Assembly: GCA_947626715.1 (NCBI GenBank)
Contig: CANQTG010000001.1
Location: 31,371-95,370, forward strand
Origin: an uncultured Lachnospiraceae bacterium
GTDB lineage: Bacteria; Bacillota; Clostridia; Lachnospirales; Lachnospiraceae
Length of the DNA: 64,000 nucleotides
Direction of reading: 5' to 3'
The notes beneath the pieces were generated by a model that saw nothing but the letters and a program-made list of their open reading frames with translations, ran no database searches and had not been told where the DNA came from. The translations under genes were made by a program, and so were the position numbers. Positions 62,831 to 64,000 of this stretch are shown one piece after another. Numbering within the stretch: position 1 is the first letter of the stretch; every line of letters starts with the position of its first letter.

Positions 62831-64000
62831 TTAATATTCTTCACCCTCGCTGATCTTGACCACCATTACGCCGTCTATCACCTGCACCGCGCTCTTAGCC
62901 GGAAAGCTCTCCATCTTTTCAAAGGCCGGATCCCTTTCCACCGCTTCCCGCTGCTCCTGCGTCGCCTCCCGCACCGGGAAATGCAGATACACCTCCAGAT
63001 AATCCGTCAGCGCTTCTTCACTGTAGGAAGAGCGCAGGAACGTCCCCGGCATATTCGTAAGCGTATCGTATTCCGGGATCTCTACCGCATAGTTCCGATT
63101 GACCAGCGCGCGGCAGTTGACAAAGTATACCGGAATCTCCCGATCCCATTCCGGCTGCGCTTCCATACGCGCCGCGATCCGGTTCATCAGCGCTTCAATG
63201 GTCTGCGTCATAGCTTCCATACGATGGTACGCCTGATTGCAGATCACAAATCCCGATACGATCGAGACGGTCACGGCAAGAAGTCCCGCCCACTGCGCCA
63301 GATTGCCTTTTTTACAAGACGAAAACGAAAGTCTCCCATTACGGCACTCATCCATCATCGCAAGCAGAAGCGCCCACAGGAACATCAGCGAAAATATCAT
63401 ATACCGATCCACTCCGGCTCCTACCCGGTCCGCCATCAAAAACGGAGCCGCATTTACTCCCAGCGGCAGAAAGCACAGCAGCACGATAAGCAAAAAATTA
63501 GAACAGCGATCCGTCCCGGCCTGTATCATGGGCTCCCCGCGCCGATCCCGCTTTTCCGCTTCCGCAGCTTCTTCCTGCTCCCGTCCTTCTTCGCGGGGCA
63601 GCCTGATCCGCCGGATCAAAAACGCCAGAAACGCCAGCGCGCCAATCCCGTTGCAGACGATCCGATCCGCCGTATAGGTATAGGCCGTCGTAAAAAAATA
63701 GGAGAAAAAATAGCCGTAGGTGTATACAAGCCCCTTCGCGATCCCCTTCGGCGTAAAGCTCGTCATGGAATCTACGCCGTGGTAATCGCTGAGCTGGATA
63801 CCCGTAATCTTGACTACCAGAGTCAATATCGCATAATACAAAAGGAAACCGGCCGCCAGCATGAGCAGGGCCCTGCCCGCATCCTTTATAAAATCCTTCC
63901 CATTCAGCTTTTCCCGAAACGCTTTCAGAAACAGCATAAGATAGACGACGCCGATCGTCGCCGACATATAGGGCTGATAAGCGCCGAGTGAGAAGCACAA
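62831..64000 (-). CDS. GtrII-like membrane protein, C-terminal part (runs off right edge)
   Basis: About 389 residues are visible, without the true N-terminus. SLGAYQPYMSATIGVVYLMLFL parallels SYGAYQAYVSYAVMLILSW of the plus-strand gene at 56005, and the C-termini also match (DGVMVVKIS versus NDTVVIKIS; AQEWE-type acidic tails aside), so the two are paralogues. About eight membrane spans are seen, plus an Arg/Glu-rich cytoplasmic loop (RRIRLPREEGREQEEAAEAEKRDRR). It probably transfers a side-chain sugar from an undecaprenyl-P donor. It is the first gene visible in the right-hand minus-strand unit. Confidence 0.83.
   Translation of the reverse strand: MCFSLGAYQPYMSATIGVVYLMLFLKAFREKLNGKDFIKDAGRALLMLAAGFLLYYAILTLVVKITGIQLSDYHGVDSMTSFTPKGIAKGLVYTYGYFFSYFFTTAYTYTADRIVCNGIGALAFLAFLIRRIRLPREEGREQEEAAEAEKRDRRGEPMIQAGTDRCSNFLLIVLLCFLPLGVNAAPFLMADRVGAGVDRYMIFSLMFLWALLLAMMDECRNGRLSFSSCKKGNLAQWAGLLAVTVSIVSGFVICNQAYHRMEAMTQTIEALMNRIAARMEAQPEWDREIPVYFVNCRALVNRNYAVEIPEYDTLTNMPGTFLRSSYSEEALTDYLEVYLHFPVREATQEQREAVERDPAFEKMESFPAKSAVQVIDGVMVVKISEGEEY

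Noticed and set aside
62465..63991. 508-codon open frame on the plus strand
   Set aside because: It is the antisense shadow of the MaoC and GtrII-like genes. Its product is Arg/His/Gln-rich with no recognisable domain, as expected opposite GC-rich coding sequence.
1..64000. CRISPR arrays, insertion sequences, tRNA/rRNA genes
   Set aside because: No regularly spaced repeats, transposase motifs, or conserved tRNA/rRNA sequences were recognised on either strand.

Overview
The window is one very large surface-polysaccharide / glycoconjugate locus. About 25 cytoplasmic glycosyltransferases (GT2, GT4, GT6, GT11 and one HxRRTD family), seven polytopic GT-C or Gtr-type membrane transferases, two PglK-like ABC exporters, a WbaP-type initiating transferase and several unusual-sugar pathways are packed almost entirely on the minus strand. 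Strong GGAGG-type ribosome binding sites, ATGA/TGATG overlaps, sigma-A-like promoters and gene types common in gut Clostridia (DUF2304, DUF6311-like, GtrII-like) suggest a Firmicute, most likely of the Lachnospiraceae. This is inference: no rRNA, tRNA or other taxonomic marker is present.

Layout, in the direction of transcription. (1) 64.0-57.5 kb, minus strand, higher GC: a truncated GtrII-like membrane protein, MaoC hydratase, GNAT, GtrB-like GT2, a DUF6311-like membrane protein broken by a frameshift in a G7 tract, and a ChbG/YdjC deacetylase. (2) 56.0-57.55 kb, plus strand: a lone GtrII-like gene, convergent with ChbG. (3) A 183-bp divergent promoter region (55.82-56.0 kb) with two back-to-back sigma-A-like promoters. 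(4) 55.8-37.1 kb, minus, higher GC: initiating transferase, GT4, AlgD-like dehydrogenase, heparinase-II/III-like lyase, asparagine synthase, GT4, a GT2 + GT-C pair, two more GTs, an antibiotic-type deoxy-aminosugar module (aminotransferase, 3,4-ketoisomerase, NDP-hexose 2,3-dehydratase, Gfo/Idh/MocA reductase) and another GT4. (5) 37-15.3 kb, minus, clearly AT-rich: GT2 + GT-C, a run of GT2/GT4 genes, a GT11 fucosyltransferase and a GT6 blood-group-type transferase, an ABC exporter, a GT-C + GT2 + DUF2304 cassette, and five more GTs. (6) An 11-bp inverted repeat and a new promoter at 15.26-15.33 kb. (7) 15.1-0 kb, minus: a sugar-biosynthesis block (NeuB-like synthase, HAD-SIS fusion, YerE-like ThDP enzyme, radical-SAM/FkbM chimera, SDR, two RfbF-type nucleotidyltransferases, RfbH), an HxRRTD transferase whose frame is broken in a G8 tract, a second ABC exporter, a GT-C, a GT2 and a GT4 running off the left edge.

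Working model (inference): the WbaP-like enzyme starts an undecaprenyl-PP oligosaccharide, cytoplasmic GTs extend it using common and rare sugars, and a PglK-like ABC exporter flips it. GT2 + GT-C pairs then add further sugars outside the membrane from undecaprenyl-P donors. The GT11 + GT6 pair could cap a chain with a histo-blood-group-like A/B epitope. Two genes are out of frame at poly-G tracts, each one G short of an intact frame. That fits either phase variation or homopolymer under-calling.

No stretch longer than 300 bp lacks a gene. No tRNA, rRNA, CRISPR array, insertion sequence or attachment site was recognised. GC statements are by eye, not computed.
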